Positions 1 through 7,713 of a stretch of 64,000 nucleotides of DNA are shown piece after piece (position 1 is the stretch's first letter; every line of letters starts with the position of its first letter). The notes below the pieces were generated by a model, which made no database searches, was not told where the DNA came from, and worked only from the letters and a program-made list of their open reading frames with translations. This stretch comes from Salipaludibacillus aurantiacus (lineage in GTDB: Bacteria > Bacillota > Bacilli > Bacillales > Salisediminibacteriaceae), in the NCBI RefSeq assembly GCF_900111295.1, contig NZ_FOGT01000005.1:268636-332635 (forward strand), read 5' to 3'. The translations under genes were made by a program, and so were the position numbers.

Positions 1-1
1 T

Positions 2-52
2 GGCGAGCTCCTGCACGTTGATGGCGGCTATCATGTGACAGGACTGATGTAA
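2..52 (+). CDS. fabI: 3' end of enoyl-ACP reductase (SDR family), partial
   Basis: Only the last 16 codons lie in the window, in the frame that starts at base 2 and ends with TAA. They read GELLHVDGGYHVTGLM, which matches the conserved C-terminal end of FabI-type enoyl-acyl carrier protein reductases (G-E-x-x-H-V-D-x-G-Y/F-H). These SDR enzymes carry out the last reduction in each cycle of fatty acid elongation. The identification rests on a short tail. It is supported by position: in B. subtilis fabI lies directly beside the cotO-cotZYXWV-yjcA coat cluster, and a sporulation cluster follows here too. Another SDR enzyme cannot be excluded. Confidence 0.6.
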   Translation, partial: GELLHVDGGYHVTGLM

Positions 53-69
53 ATAATAAAAATTACAAA

Positions 70-108
70 AGTGCAGTATTGGCAACTAGCCAACACTGCG
101 CTTTTTTT
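70..108 (+). terminator. Rho-independent terminator after fabI
   Basis: Left arm GTGCAGTATTGGC (71-83) pairs with GCCAACACTGCGC (89-101) around a five-base loop, and seven T residues follow. One A/C mismatch interrupts the stem. It ends the fabI transcript before the sporulation cluster. Confidence 0.85.
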
Positions 109-197
109 AATGCTTTTGCTCTTGAAGAAGAGCCAACCCTCGCCTTCACCGTAACTTGTCTGTTAAGTTAATTTTATACAATGCATATATGCTAATT

Positions 198-226
198 AAA
201 CTGGTCAAATACACTTCCATAGTGTA
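198..226 (+). promoter_or_regulatory. possible SigK promoter for the glycosyltransferase gene
   Basis: CATAGTGTA at 218-226 fits the sigma-K -10 consensus CATANNNTA. An AAAC at 198-201 sits 16 bases upstream, where the sigma-K -35 element (AC) is expected. Mother-cell control would suit a coat-modifying glycosyltransferase. This is a motif match only. Confidence 0.35.
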
Positions 227-279
227 AGGGAATACATAGACTGTATTACATGTCGTTATTAAGAAAGGAACCGGCCGGT

Positions 280-969
280 ATGGAAGTTACTGCAATTACC
301 TGCACGATGAGAGAGAATAAATTAGATAATATCCTGAGTAATTTTTTACGGCAGAAATGGAAAGGTAAAGAGCTGATTATTATTATTAATAGAGACAGAA
401 TAGATCTTAACGTCTGGAGAGAGAAGACTAAAGATTATCCTTATATTCGTGTATTTCAAGTGCCGGAAGACGAAACTCTCGGTTCCTGCTTAAATAAAGG
501 AGTTGAACTGGCCGGGCATAGTATCATCTCTAAGATGGATGATGATGATTATTATTCTCCCTTCTATTTAACTGAGATGATAAGAGCGATTAATAGAACC
601 GGCGCAGATATTGCTGGAAAAAGATCTGTTTACACTTATTTTTGTGAAAATAACCTATTAGGTATTCATAGGCCTTATAATGAAAATCAATTTGTAAAGT
701 CTGTCCGTGGGGCTACATTAACTTTTAAAAAGAAAGTACACGACAAAATCCCTTTTTATCACACAAACAGGGGTGAAGATGGTGATTTTTTATGGCGGTC
801 TGCGAGACACGGCTTCCGCATATATTCAACAAGCAAGTATAACTATACGTGTATTCGTCAGGAATCACCCAAGGATCATACTGAGAAAAACAGCTCCCTT
901 CTTAATGGGTGCGCAGACCTTGAAAGCGGGTATAATTTTCCCGGGAAAATTATTAAATGTACAGAGTAA
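280..969 (+). CDS. glycosyltransferase family 2, probably spore-surface
   Basis: A 229-residue GT-A-fold glycosyltransferase. The protein opens directly into the first beta strand (VTAITCTMR), with an acidic DDDD motif near residues 87-90 as the nucleotide-sugar/metal site and a GEDGDF motif near 165-170 that corresponds to the ED acceptor-side motif. There is no signal peptide or membrane segment, so it acts in the cytoplasm, probably of the mother cell. I chose the ATG at 280 because AAAGGAA (264-270) precedes it; an in-frame ATG at 250 has no ribosome site. It stands between fabI and coat-like genes, and similar family 2 enzymes decorate coat or exosporium proteins in other bacilli. The sugar and acceptor are unknown. 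Confidence 0.75.
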   Translation: MEVTAITCTMRENKLDNILSNFLRQKWKGKELIIIINRDRIDLNVWREKTKDYPYIRVFQVPEDETLGSCLNKGVELAGHSIISKMDDDDYYSPFYLTEMIRAINRTGADIAGKRSVYTYFCENNLLGIHRPYNENQFVKSVRGATLTFKKKVHDKIPFYHTNRGEDGDFLWRSARHGFRIYSTSKYNYTCIRQESPKDHTEKNSSLLNGCADLESGYNFPGKIIKCTE

Positions 970-1052
970 CTGTTGCTGGATAACCTGAACAATCCAGCAG
1001 TGCGGAAGAAAGGCTGAGCACCATCATTCCGGCTAATACGTGAGAGAAGAAA

Positions 1053-1679
1053 TTAATAAAACGAGACAGCATTTTTAGAGGGAACACCTTCTTTTAACTC
1101 TGATGAGAAACAAAACCCTTGCAGCGTTAATTTGTCAGTTACTTTTATTCGCTTAATCCTTAAGTCAAAACCCGAAAAAGTCAGTGTCTCTTCCGGTTTT
1201 AATTCTGCACAATGAGAAGGCTTTAGCCAATATTCACCTTTATCCCTAATAGTATCTTTCCAGCCGGAATCCATGTATGTCCATTCTTCATCATCTTTGT
1301 ACAAGACACTGTCCTTGTTGTCTGAAAGGGTAATTTTTCCGTTCAATCCTGCACTTGCTGGAGGAGTGATACGGAAAACAATAAAAGGTTCATGTAAAGA
1401 GGAGGCTCCCGTATTTTTCATATGGAAATTTCCATTAACCAATATTTCTTCATCTTCCGGTTCAGATAAAAATACCGTGTAATTAAAAAATGAAAGGACA
1501 GAAAAGGACGGTGTTCCCGAAAGCGTTTCGTTTATGACGGGAGATCCGGCATGAAACTCTTTTTTATACCTGTTAATGTCTTTTTGTAAATTGGAAGTAA
1601 GTTTCTTATATTTTTTTAATTCAGACTGGTAATGAAGGAGTTTCTGCTTCAACTGAATGTCTGTGTTTGAATTACTCAT
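1053..1679 (-). CDS. uncharacterised protein: coiled coil plus beta-sandwich-like domain
   Basis: I do not recognise this 208-residue protein. Residues about 5-45 are a Lys/Glu/Leu-rich heptad stretch that predicts a coiled coil. The rest is rich in Val, Ile, Phe, Ser and Thr with alternating hydrophobic residues, as in an immunoglobulin-like beta sandwich (NGNFHMKNTG, EPFIVFRITPP, ETLTFSGFDLRI). It has no signal peptide. It lies beside another minus-strand coat-like gene (1795-2574), both starting MSN, and both lie in the sporulation cluster. A structural role at the spore surface is a plausible inference from context only. Confidence 0.6.
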   Translation of the reverse strand: MSNSNTDIQLKQKLLHYQSELKKYKKLTSNLQKDINRYKKEFHAGSPVINETLSGTPSFSVLSFFNYTVFLSEPEDEEILVNGNFHMKNTGASSLHEPFIVFRITPPASAGLNGKITLSDNKDSVLYKDDEEWTYMDSGWKDTIRDKGEYWLKPSHCAELKPEETLTFSGFDLRIKRIKVTDKLTLQGFCFSSELKEGVPSKNAVSFY

Positions 1680-1794
1680 AGAATAACACCCTTTCTATTA
1701 GGCGCAGTTTTTAAAAACGTATGTACAAAATCAAAAAATAAAACTAAAAAAAAAGAGAGGCAAAGCTCTCTTTCTGTAAACTCGAATGATTATT

Positions 1795-2574
1795 TTAATC
1801 TTTATACTTTTTGTGAGGGACGGGGAATACTTCAGGGCACTGCTCCGGAAATTTAAATTCTGGACATTTTTTAGCCGGTGTCGGAAGAACAATTTCAGGG
1901 CGGGGCTTACAAATTTTACCTTCTATATCAATTTTAACTTCTGCTTCTGCCTGAATGGACTGGCAGATTAACAAGGTAAGATCGAGTGTCCATTCTGTCC
2001 CGTCTTTACCGTTGCATAAGAACGATCCTTCGCAATCAAAGTCGTATACATGGCATACCACATCTGTACCTTCAGGGGCACATAATAAAAATTTCTCAAT
2101 TTTAAAGAAACTGATTGGTTCAGAGAACAAAGGAGGCAGATTGTTGTGCTCTGATTCCAATACAATTTGGTATTCACCTTGTTTCTGAATTTTAACGACC
2201 TGTAAAGTTGTATCAAATTCCTCTACATAAAAGTCCTTCCTCGTTCCTACTTCTTCGCATAGCTGTTCCGGAAATTCCGGTTCAATTAATATACAGCTTA
2301 CTTCGACAGTTTCAGGAAGAAAGTAGCCGCAAACATCGGGTACTAATACGTCGGTCGTTTGCATATCAGGGTCTTGTTCTGTAAAGAAGTCAATGTCGCC
2401 TGTTTCAAACTTTTCTTCCTTTTCTGCCTGATGTGTAATCCAGTCATAAACTTTAGGTACTTTTATACAAAGTCTTTCTAATTTACCCATATAATTCATC
2501 CTTCCATTCAGATTAAATAATATCCTTACTGCTTCATAGTATGTTTGATAAGAATAAATGTGTCTGTTACTCAT
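1795..2574 (-). CDS. putative spore coat or exosporium protein
   Basis: A 259-residue, Cys- and Pro-containing protein with no signal peptide. It carries an ICIKVPKVYDWITHQ-like stretch near residue 35, a motif I associate with Bacillus spore-surface proteins, followed by beta-rich repeats with scattered cysteines (VCGYFLP, SCILIEP, FLLCAPEGTD, CEGSFLCNG). The tail is rich in Pro, Lys and Cys (PAKKCPEFKFPEQCPEVFP), reminiscent of cross-linked coat proteins. It is in tandem on the minus strand with the 1053-1679 gene but separated by about 115 bases. The family assignment is tentative; the sporulation setting is the main support. Confidence 0.6.
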   Translation of the reverse strand: MSNRHIYSYQTYYEAVRILFNLNGRMNYMGKLERLCIKVPKVYDWITHQAEKEEKFETGDIDFFTEQDPDMQTTDVLVPDVCGYFLPETVEVSCILIEPEFPEQLCEEVGTRKDFYVEEFDTTLQVVKIQKQGEYQIVLESEHNNLPPLFSEPISFFKIEKFLLCAPEGTDVVCHVYDFDCEGSFLCNGKDGTEWTLDLTLLICQSIQAEAEVKIDIEGKICKPRPEIVLPTPAKKCPEFKFPEQCPEVFPVPHKKYKD

Positions 2575-2765
2575 GGAATTATTGCCTAATCAGCATATAA
2601 CTAATTTTTTATCAAATGCTCTGTAACCGTCTGGTGTAACCGCATGATTTCAAAAATATAATCTTTTTTAGTCAATTATCCATTCCTCTTAACTGGTTTC
2701 TTCATATATATAAGGAGAGAAGGAGAGTAACTTCCTTCTAAATGGGATATGAGGAGGTGAAACTC

Positions 2766-2846
2766 TTGAGTTATTACAACAGTTTTACTCTCATCGTAGT
2801 GTTGTTTATTTTGTTAGTTATTGTAGGTGCAGCCTATGTATGCTAA
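2766..2846 (+). CDS. yjcZ: YjcZ-family sporulation protein (26 aa)
   Basis: A 26-residue protein starting at TTG 2766, seven bases after a strong AGGAGGTG (2752-2759). It has a short polar head (MSYYNSF) followed by one hydrophobic segment TLIVVLFILLVIVGAAYVC. The FALIVVLFILLIIVG-type core is the signature of the YjcZ/YhfM-like tiny sporulation proteins of bacilli, usually expressed in the mother cell. The Gly/Tyr-rich N-terminal half seen in many family members is missing. A terminator follows directly, so it is a monocistronic unit. Confidence 0.85.
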   Translation: MSYYNSFTLIVVLFILLVIVGAAYVC

Positions 2847-2853
2847 TACGGGG

Positions 2854-2885
2854 AAGAAGTAAAGGGAAACCCTTTACTTCTTTTT
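2854..2885 (+). terminator. terminator after yjcZ
   Basis: AAGAAGTAAAGGG (2854-2866) and its perfect complement CCCTTTACTTCTT (2870-2882) form a 13-bp stem with an AAA loop that runs into a T tract. Confidence 0.9.
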
Positions 2886-2923
2886 ACATATATATACAGA
2901 TAGAATGCTAGGGAGGGGTCTGT

Positions 2924-3274
2924 ATGGAAGAATCCTTGTTGAATTTTATTCTAATGGGGTTAGCGGTTTTCAGGCTAACCCATCTGTTTATTTACGACAC
3001 GGTTACAGAACCGCTTAGACAGCTTTTTTTAGAAGAAATCAAAGAAAGTGAGGAAAACGGTGAAGTGATCTGGCATTATGAACCTAAAGGCAAAGGAATA
3101 ATAAAATTCGGAGGCTTGTTGTTAAGCTGCCATTGGTGTTTGTCTGTGTGGATGGGCGGCTTTATTTTTGCGGGACAGATGGTTTTTCCATTTGTTTTTA
3201 CGGTTGTTATATGGGTTTTTGCCTTATCCGCCGCCTCGGTAATTTTAGAAGAGGTTGTTCTCAAATATTTTTAA
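2924..3274 (+). CDS. yjcA: DUF1360 family sporulation protein (YjcA-like)
   Basis: A 116-residue membrane protein of the DUF1360 family. Hydrophobic helices span about residues 5-20, 62-82 and 86-105. The family's conserved features are visible: the FRLTHLFIYDT stretch near the N-terminus, and a Cys-x-x-Cys in the second helix (SCHWCLSVWMGG). The start ATG 2924 follows GGGAGGGG. In B. subtilis yjcA lies just downstream of the cotVWXYZ genes near fabI, so gene order as well as sequence supports YjcA. Its biochemical role is not known. Confidence 0.8.
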   Translation: MEESLLNFILMGLAVFRLTHLFIYDTVTEPLRQLFLEEIKESEENGEVIWHYEPKGKGIIKFGGLLLSCHWCLSVWMGGFIFAGQMVFPFVFTVVIWVFALSAASVILEEVVLKYF

Positions 3275-3363
3275 CTAAGCTGCTCCTATATAATACAACT
3301 GGCAAGTTTCATCTCTTTTTACATATAAATAAGAAGTGAAAAGGATGAAACAGGAGGGATAAT

Positions 3364-3924
3364 GTGGGGGTATCCAATAAAATGAAGAGTTGGGCGGAAG
3401 TACAGCTGCAACAGGAAGTCATTCATTATAAATCTGAAGCACAAAGGCTGAAACGGGAAAAGGAAAAACTTGAACAGCAGTATGATGTGAGAAAAATGAA
3501 CGAAATAATCAGCGAAGTAGAGGAATTAGCTGAAAGAAACAGACTAATTGAAAAAAGTTATAAAGAAGCTGTCAAGGAAAAGAAAAAGCTTCAAACTCAA
3601 TTGGTAAAGAATGAGGAAGAAAAAAGCCAGATGAAAAATACACTTCTGGAAATTGAAAAAATAAAAGAAGATTTAAGTGCTAAAGAACATGAATGGAAAA
3701 AAGAGAAAGAAGAGCTTCTTCAGCAATTACAACGCGCATATGACAATTCCACCAAAAAAACACCTGAAAACTTTTTTTCAAAAGCCGTAAGTGAACAAGC
3801 AGACACCCAAAAGGTGGAAGGCGTCAGTGAGCCGGATCAACAGGAAAAAAGTAAACAAAACTATGAGCAGTTTTTTCAGGCTTTTCAGGCTGGAAACAAT
3901 CATTCTAATGAAGACGACGAGTGA
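3364..3924 (+). CDS. coiled-coil protein of unknown function
   Basis: A 186-residue, highly charged protein. Residues about 10-125 form an almost unbroken Glu/Lys/Leu heptad pattern and predict a long parallel coiled coil. The last 60 residues are polar and acidic (ending SNEDDE) and probably disordered. The GTG start at 3364 lies five bases after AGGAGGG (3352-3358); ATG 3382 is a less likely alternative. There is no signal or membrane segment. Its place between yjcA and two other small genes suggests a coat or morphogenetic scaffold, but I recognise no family. Confidence 0.6.
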   Translation: MGVSNKMKSWAEVQLQQEVIHYKSEAQRLKREKEKLEQQYDVRKMNEIISEVEELAERNRLIEKSYKEAVKEKKKLQTQLVKNEEEKSQMKNTLLEIEKIKEDLSAKEHEWKKEKEELLQQLQRAYDNSTKKTPENFFSKAVSEQADTQKVEGVSEPDQQEKSKQNYEQFFQAFQAGNNHSNEDDE

Positions 3925-3989
3925 ATGCCCTCACTTTATTATTAGAATCTCATAACCTATAGTGATCAAGCAAAAAGGAGCGAGAGGTT

Positions 3990-4178
3990 TTGGGAAAATA
4001 CAGTGAGAGAAAAACGTGGAGAAGCCGAAGCCATGTTAATAAACCTTCTAATAATATGACTGGGCAAAAGAACAAATATCAAGTAAGCCATACTAAACCG
4101 AAAAAAGGCGGGTGTGCCTGCGGCAAAGCAAAAGCCCGGACAAAAGCCTATAAAACAGGGTTCGCTTCTCAAAAATAG
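3990..4178 (+). CDS. small basic protein, uncharacterised
   Basis: A 62-residue, Lys/Arg-rich protein starting at TTG 3990, nine bases after AAGGAG (3975-3980). It has a GGCACGKAKART patch with two cysteines near residue 42 and is otherwise polar. Its size and basic character are typical of minor coat or small acid-extractable spore proteins, but no known family is evident. It is followed closely by the 4210 gene, so the two may be co-transcribed. Confidence 0.5.
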   Translation: MGKYSERKTWRSRSHVNKPSNNMTGQKNKYQVSHTKPKKGGCACGKAKARTKAYKTGFASQK

Positions 4179-4209
4179 GGGTATACCGATAGTAAAGAGA
4201 GGTGATTGT

Positions 4210-4458
4210 ATGGGTTACCTTCCACCAGTTAAAGATGAACAAGTAACAATCTATGCGAATCGTCAAACGGGGTCTAAACCTATGATCACAGGGCCGTCTC
4301 CGGCTGAAAGAGTGGCGTTTTTTGATGCTCTGAAAGACCGTGCGGCGACAGGGAATTATTTTCAAAGAAATAAAGCTAAGCAAAAGCTGTTAACTGTTGC
4401 AAGAGCGCATGAGAAAGAAATAACCGGTAAAGGTGAGTATTTTGACCAGACTATTTAA
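4210..4458 (+). CDS. conserved-looking small protein, unknown
   Basis: An 82-residue soluble protein. I chose ATG 4210 because GAGAGGTGATT ends three bases upstream; an upstream in-frame ATG at 4114 overlaps the previous gene and lacks a ribosome site. The N-terminal half is Pro-rich (GYLPPVKDEQV, GSKPMITGPSPAER), the C-terminal half predicts amphipathic helix. It could be a coat-associated adaptor, but this is inferred only from the neighbourhood. Confidence 0.55.
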   Translation: MGYLPPVKDEQVTIYANRQTGSKPMITGPSPAERVAFFDALKDRAATGNYFQRNKAKQKLLTVARAHEKEITGKGEYFDQTI

Positions 4459-4560
4459 CAGCAGCTGGGACAACGAAATCCTATTAAAAAGCTAAAAGGT
4501 TCCTGTTTTTAACCTCAGATTGTCGAGAAGAGGCTTGGGAAAAAGAGTAATTATAAAGAA

Positions 4561-4601
4561 AGCCGAACAAAATTTTCAAATTTTGTTCGGCTTTTCTTTT
4601 T
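4561..4601. terminator. bidirectional terminator
   Basis: AGCCGAACAAAATTT pairs with AAATTTTGTTCGGCT across a very short loop (4561-4592) and is followed by TTTTCTTTTT. It separates the plus-strand sporulation cluster from the minus-strand MFS gene. Confidence 0.85.
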
Positions 4602-4667
4602 GAGATAAGGAGTGATGTCAGTCCGCCGGGCGGACGCTTGCCCAGGGGCTTCGCAGGATTAGTTAAT

Positions 4668-6065
4668 TTATAGATTTTGTGATTGCAGTTCAAGGTGTTT
4701 AACTTTATTTCTGAATACAAAGGTGAAAACACTGACAGCGATTAACGCGAGAAGGACAAGACCGGCAAACAGGTTCGAATAAATAGCATAGTCATTAGTG
4801 ATCCCAAACGGGTTAATCAGAAACCGTATATGGGAAAAATCAAGTAAAGCACCGAATACAGCACTGGAAATGGCTCCTGACAGAAAGTTGACTAAATTAA
4901 ACAATCCTATTCCCACGCCTGTCTGATTAGCTGGTACAAGAGAGGTTAAAAGATTAGCCGTTGAACTCTGGATAAGCGGGAAGGCCATATACTGAACCAG
5001 AATACAGGCAGCCATAAAAACAGGCGGAATTCCGACAAAAGTGGAGATCAGAGTGCTCCCTGCCATAACCATAATAAAAGCTGCCTTCAGGATGGGATAA
5101 CTTCCGTGACGATCCACAAGTTTACCTCCGTACTGCCCAATCAGCCCCGCTGCCATTGCGCCGGGAAATAAAAGAAGGCCAATCTGTACGGTATTCAGAT
5201 CATATACGGATCTTGCCATAATCGGAACTATAAAAATCATTCCGAACATGGCGCTTGTTCCAAAAAAACTTGTAATGATAGTGGTCGTGTAATATTTATT
5301 CTTAAGCATCGTCGGGTCTATAAAAGGAGCATGAAATGTTTTCATCCGCCAAATAAAAAGGCTGAATGCTGATGTACCAGCGAATAACCCTAAAAGGCTG
5401 AAAGAGGTAATAAATAAAAGCAGACCGGCTACAGAAACAGCGATAAACAGAGCTCCAGGTATATCAACTGTTCCTTTTCTCTGAGGTTCGTCGGGCAGCC
5501 ATTTTCTTAAAAACGGAATAGCAATCAGCGAAAGGACTGACAGGATAAATAAATACCTCCAGTCAAATGCACCTCCTACCAAACCGCCTGTAATTGGTCC
5601 AAGTCCGGAGGCAAAAGCGACAGTGGAAGATACAATACCGAAGACTTTTCCTCTTTCATCCGGCATAAACCGGGCCGGAATAATAAAGGCCAGTGCCGGG
5701 ATTGTTGCTCCGCCCATCGCTTGAAGAATCCTCGCAGATAATAAAACTCCGTAGTTAGGGGAAAAAAGTCCGATTGCTGCTCCGGAAGCAAATAAAATAA
5801 TCCCTATAGTAAGTAAAGTCTTAATGGGATAAAAATCAGCCAGTTTTCCATACATTAAAGAGCCGATTGCAAAAACGAGAATATATCCGGTCATCACCCA
5901 GCTCACTTGAGAAGGAAGGAGATTGAATTCCTCTGCTATATCGGGAATAGCTACATTGAACATTGTACCGTTCATGACAGTGAAAGTGAGTATAATACAT
6001 AAAAGCAGAGTGAGTCTCTGTTTATCCTTTTGATTTAGTAGGCGAGAAGATGGCGAATGGCTCAT
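4668..6065 (-). CDS. MFS drug exporter, TetA(L)/TetA(K)-like DHA2 family
   Basis: A 465-residue integral membrane protein with about 14 hydrophobic helices, the DHA2 layout. Motif A appears as YGKLADFYPIK after helix 2 and motif C as GLGPITGGLVGGAFDWRYLF in helix 5, which marks a proton-driven antiporter. The sequence runs parallel to TetA(L) almost throughout (VNVSLPDIA-, YGKLSD- and DRRGPLYVL-like blocks correspond to NVAIPDIA, YGKLAD, DRHGSYPIL). Its substrate need not be tetracycline; relatives also move monovalent cations, which would suit an alkaliphile. ATG 6065 follows GGAGGGC. It is monocistronic. Confidence 0.85.
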   Translation of the reverse strand: MSHSPSSRLLNQKDKQRLTLLLCIILTFTVMNGTMFNVAIPDIAEEFNLLPSQVSWVMTGYILVFAIGSLMYGKLADFYPIKTLLTIGIILFASGAAIGLFSPNYGVLLSARILQAMGGATIPALAFIIPARFMPDERGKVFGIVSSTVAFASGLGPITGGLVGGAFDWRYLFILSVLSLIAIPFLRKWLPDEPQRKGTVDIPGALFIAVSVAGLLLFITSFSLLGLFAGTSAFSLFIWRMKTFHAPFIDPTMLKNKYYTTTIITSFFGTSAMFGMIFIVPIMARSVYDLNTVQIGLLLFPGAMAAGLIGQYGGKLVDRHGSYPILKAAFIMVMAGSTLISTFVGIPPVFMAACILVQYMAFPLIQSSTANLLTSLVPANQTGVGIGLFNLVNFLSGAISSAVFGALLDFSHIRFLINPFGITNDYAIYSNLFAGLVLLALIAVSVFTFVFRNKVKHLELQSQNL

Positions 6066-6281
6066 GATGCCCTCCTGTTTTTAGTTTCTTCTGGAAGTAT
6101 GCCGGGTTAAAAAATAAACGACGAGCCGAAAAGATAGCCGCCGGAATTTATTTCGAGTATAGAAATATTACTTATTATGTTAGCGTGTGGTCGCGTTGAT
6201 GTCAACGAATCACTTTGCCATGATTAGCTTTTAAGCATTTTTTGTCTTATTGTGTGATAATTAAAGCAGGAGGGCGGTTAT

Positions 6282-6836
6282 ATGAAAAAAAATATTATTG
6301 GAATTGCAGGCAGTTTAAGAAAAAGTTCTTACAACCGGATGATTCTGAATTATTTAACAGATGTGGAACATTCAAACGTAAAAGTCACTCCACATTCAAT
6401 TGATGAAATCCCATTATTTAATGGTGACTTGGAAGAAAACGGAGATCCGGCAGAAGTGGCTTCATTTAAACAATCAGTAAAAGAAGCCGATGGACTATTA
6501 ATAGTCACACCTGAATATTCTCATGGCACACCCGGCGTGCTGAAAAATGTACTGGACTGGGCTGGAAGTATGACTAATGAAAATGTGCTTTATAAAAAGC
6601 CAAGCATGATTGTCGGAGCTTCCCCCAGTGCGATGGGAACCTGTTTTTCCCAGCAGCAGATTAGACAGACATTATCAGCGTGTCATGCCTATGTAATGCC
6701 TCAACCTCAGGTGTATATTGGTTCAGTCCACCATAAAGTGAATGAGAGCGGCCAGCTTCAGGATGAGGTGACAAAGAAACGATTGAATGAAAGCCTGGAA
6801 GAATTTTTAAAATGGATTGAAATTATGAAATTGTAA
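6282..6836 (+). CDS. NADPH-dependent FMN reductase / flavodoxin-like quinone reductase
   Basis: A 184-residue flavodoxin-fold protein. The phosphate-binding GIAGSLRKSSYNRMIL loop is at residues 7-22 and the flavin-contacting TPEYSHGTPGVLKNVLDW block at about 76-93. These are signatures of the NADPH-dependent FMN reductase family (azoreductase, chromate and quinone reductases such as YhdA). It probably performs two-electron reduction of quinones or azo compounds in the cytoplasm. ATG 6282 follows GCAGGAGGGCGG. It is divergent from the MFS gene, sharing a 216-base intergenic region. Confidence 0.85.
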   Translation: MKKNIIGIAGSLRKSSYNRMILNYLTDVEHSNVKVTPHSIDEIPLFNGDLEENGDPAEVASFKQSVKEADGLLIVTPEYSHGTPGVLKNVLDWAGSMTNENVLYKKPSMIVGASPSAMGTCFSQQQIRQTLSACHAYVMPQPQVYIGSVHHKVNESGQLQDEVTKKRLNESLEEFLKWIEIMKL

Positions 6837-6913
6837 AAAACAGACTGGGTATACGCACACAAAATGATTTTCAACATCATCTTCGGATGATAAGCTGGAC
6901 AGCCTGTCTTACG

Positions 6914-7045
6914 TTAAAAACAATTAAAAGCTTCATCAGGAATAGATTCCACCAGATCATTCACTGCAAAAGCGACGTCATTCTCCTGAAGTTTATAGGA
7001 TAGGTCCATAGGCAAAATGACTTGATTCATGTAACCTTTAAACAT
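6914..7045 (-). pseudogene. IS1182-family transposase, N-terminal remnant
   Basis: A minus-strand reading frame of 43 codons with a good ribosome site (GGAGGTATCCTT) begins MFKGYMNQVILPMDL and continues SYKLQENDVAF and VNDLVESIPDEAF. This is the conserved N-terminus of IS1182-family transposases, which are normally 450-500 residues. A stop codon follows at once and nothing downstream resembles the rest of the transposase, so it is a truncated relic. It abuts a decayed dispersed repeat. Confidence 0.75.
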
Positions 7046-7140
7046 AAGGATACCTCCGATTCTGTTATCTTGTGTTGATTTAACTTTATCAGAAGGTATC
7101 CTTTTTGTGTTTTTTAAATGAGTTATATTTAAACTCGTTG

Positions 7141-7375
7141 ATTGTCAAAAGTCGCGAGACGCCTGCGGGAAAAGCAACGAGCGAAACTTCACGAATTAAC
7201 ACCGAGCTGCTTCGACGAACAAGGCTCCAAAGCAAAACTTGCAGAGGAAGAAGCAAGAGATGAAGATCCATCGGGGTGCTCTTCCCCGATTAGCTGAAGC
7301 CTTGCCCGCGGCAGATCTTTTTGTGTGACGAGCAAGCGTAGCGGCGCAGGAAACAAGCGAGTGACAATTTGGACA
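7141..7375. repeat. decayed Bacillaceae dispersed repeat (GCCTGCGGG ... CCCGCGG type)
   Basis: This stretch contains GCCTGCGGGAAAAGCAACGA at 7160, GAAGATCCATCGGGGTGCTC near 7262, CTTCCCCGATTAGCTGAAGC near 7281 and TTGCCCGCGG near 7303. These are hallmark blocks of a noncoding repeat found many times in Bacillaceae genomes. GC content is clearly above the surrounding sequence. A second member occurs at 33085-33240. The order of blocks is preserved but many positions have drifted. The apparent minus-strand frame here is not coding. Confidence 0.6.
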
Positions 7376-7406
7376 AGTAACCTACATTAATCAATTTAGA
7401 TATAAA

Positions 7407-7440
7407 AATGGCTCTCACATAAGTGAGGGCCATTCTTATT
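7407..7440. terminator. terminator-like hairpin
   Basis: ATGGCTCTCAC (7408-7418) pairs with GTGAGGGCCAT (7423-7433) with a four-base loop and one T/G pair. The T-rich tail is weak (TCTTATTTAC). It may be the far edge of the degraded mobile region. Confidence 0.5.
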
Positions 7441-7571
7441 TACTGGGTTTTGTCCCGGCCTCTTTTTTTAGTACTCCTGGTCACAATTTTGCCATTGTAT
7501 AGCAAACATTCCGTCACAAATACGGCAGTTGCAGGACCTTTATATATAATATAATCAAATTAAAGGAAGAG

Positions 7572-7589
7572 AGTTAGTGGTCACTAACT
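7572..7589. promoter_or_regulatory. palindromic operator upstream of doxX
   Basis: AGTTAGTG and CACTAACT form perfect 8-base arms around a two-base centre, 124 bases before the DoxX start. The size and symmetry fit a MarR/DUF24-type repressor site; bacillus DoxX-family genes such as catD are controlled by such redox-sensing regulators (YodB, CatR). The specific regulator is not in the window. Confidence 0.5.
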
Positions 7590-7713
7590 TAACAAACCGA
7601 AAGAGCGGGTAATGTTCTTTTTATCGCTCACTTACCATCAGGCCATAATTATTTTTAAAAGTGATCGTTGACTTGACCTCTTTATTAAAACATTTCCTGA
7701 GGAGGAATGAATC

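Noticed and set aside
2700..3335. Definite sigma-K promoters before 2766, 2924 and 3364
   Set aside because: The CATATATATA-like boxes have four rather than three bases between CATA and TA, and no well-placed AC element upstream. Kept only as a remark.
7089..7271. Minus-strand frame of 60 codons within the dispersed repeat
   Set aside because: It lies in repeat DNA with skewed composition and has no ribosome site.
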